This document shows, in pieces, positions 63,448 to 64,000 of a stretch of DNA of 64,000 nucleotides. The notes under the pieces are model-generated. The model saw only the letters and a program-made list of their open reading frames with translations, was not told the origin of the DNA and did not search any database. The first letter of the stretch is position 1. Every line of letters begins with the position of its first letter. A program made the position numbers and the translations under genes. Source of the DNA: Parasedimentitalea psychrophila (GTDB taxonomy: Bacteria > Pseudomonadota > Alphaproteobacteria > Rhodobacterales > Rhodobacteraceae); assembly GCF_030285785.1 (NCBI RefSeq), contig NZ_CP127247.1:4673501-4737500 (forward strand), in the 5' to 3' direction.

Positions 63448-64000
63448 ATGCAGACAGATAGTTTTGTTCAAAAAGGGGCCGCGGCCCAGTTGGCGGTTCA
63501 ATTTGACGGCAGGGTACAGGATTTTTATTTTCTGATGCTGCCCAAGGCAACGATGCTCCCTGTTGCCGCTGCGATCGAGCCGTTGCGGATTGCCAATCAG
63601 GTCAGCAATACCGAGCTATACCGCTGGTACATCATGTCCGAAGATGGCGCCCCGGTGACCTGCTCCAACGGGATGACGGTGACGCCGGACATGCCACTGG
63701 AGCAAATTCAGCAGGACGCAGTGGTGTTTGTCTGCGCCGGTATTGAGCCACATCAGACCGCCAGCGAATCAACCATAAACTGGTTGCGCCGCGAACACCG
63801 ATTCGGCCGCCGGCTGGGGGCCATCTGCACTGGCGCGTTCGCGCTGGCCCAGGCTGGCCTGCTGCGCGGTCGGGATTTTACCCTGCACTGGGAGAATCAG
63901 CCGGGTTTCACCGAGATCTACCCGGACCTACAGCCCTCGTCGAACATCTATGAAATCACCGACACCTTACTGACCTGCGGTGGTGGCAATGCGGCCACTG
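63448..64000 (+). CDS. GlxA-family AraC transcriptional regulator (3' partial)
   Basis: The frame opens at ATG 63448 and runs past the window end, giving ~184 residues. This is the DJ-1/PfpI-like sensor domain of GlxA regulators: FYFLMLPKATMLPVAAAIEPLRIANQV, VFVCAGIEPHQT, GAICTGAFALAQAGLL and the start of the TLHWENQPGF region. The AraC HTH would follow outside. GbdR, a member, controls glycine betaine and sarcosine genes; whether this one governs soxBDAG is speculative. Confidence 0.88.
   Translation, partial: MQTDSFVQKGAAAQLAVQFDGRVQDFYFLMLPKATMLPVAAAIEPLRIANQVSNTELYRWYIMSEDGAPVTCSNGMTVTPDMPLEQIQQDAVVFVCAGIEPHQTASESTINWLRREHRFGRRLGAICTGAFALAQAGLLRGRDFTLHWENQPGFTEIYPDLQPSSNIYEITDTLLTCGGGNAAT

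Overview
The window looks like chromosomal DNA from an alphaproteobacterium of the Rhodobacteraceae (Roseobacter group). The evidence is the gene content: four-subunit sarcosine oxidase, a double-length dCTP deaminase, flagellin-FlaF-FlbT, GapR (DUF2312), NDUFA12, an ScfR/RamB-type regulator, and compact, GC-rich, translationally coupled operons. No plasmid or phage replication genes were seen. The species is not assigned.

Layout. 1-12.4 kb: a partial Pro/Glu-rich gene, tRNA-Pro(GGG), dcd, sodB, the soxBDAG sarcosine oxidase operon, ccmI-ruvX-DUF1289, a TauE/SafE exporter and dusA. 12.4-15.4 kb: a decayed accessory block against the 5' end of dusA, with a broken alpha/beta hydrolase, a truncated wHTH-hydrolase gene, an IS5-type remnant carrying three copies of a ~39-nt double-hairpin element, and an IS3-type remnant. 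15.4-18.8 kb: an NTF2-like gene, three tandem tRNA-Asp genes and fliC-flaF-flbT. 18.9-21.2 kb: queuosine precursor genes queF and queCDE. 21.3-24.5 kb: a DctPQM TRAP transporter. 25-28.3 kb: acetyl-CoA synthetase, adenylate kinase and a flavin reductase. 28.3-29.4 kb: a short 4Fe-4S protein.

29.5-40.4 kb is a coherent reductive pyrimidine/hydantoin degradation locus: an NMT1-type ABC transporter, a GNAT enzyme, dihydropyrimidinase, a Zn carbamoyl-amidohydrolase, a TetR/RutR-like regulator and dihydropyrimidine dehydrogenase PreA/PreT. I find RutR-like palindromes at three promoters of this locus, which suggests a single local regulon.

40.7-44.2 kb: gapR, two small orphan genes, and a sulfur operon (MBL-fold persulfide dioxygenase-like protein, two YeeE/PmpAB halves, TIGR01244 sulfur transferase) behind an imperfect SqrR/BigR-like inverted repeat. 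44.2-50.3 kb: a FliM-like protein with a repeat-bearing tail, a CrbS-like symporter/histidine kinase with a small membrane protein and a receiver-only response regulator, and an ScfR-like regulator. 50.5-55.9 kb: a five-gene Liv/Urt-type ABC transporter with a Tat-exported binding protein. 56.1-63.2 kb: a PAS-LuxR regulator, accBC, aat, DUF2155, mlaD, NDUFA12, a RidA-like gene, clpX and clpP. The window ends inside a GlxA-type AraC regulator.

The most unusual structures are the double-hairpin elements in the IS remnant, the repeated palindrome-plus-T-tract modules placed just after stop codons, and the RutR-like sites in the pyrimidine locus. I did not find a defence system, CRISPR array or biosynthetic cluster.
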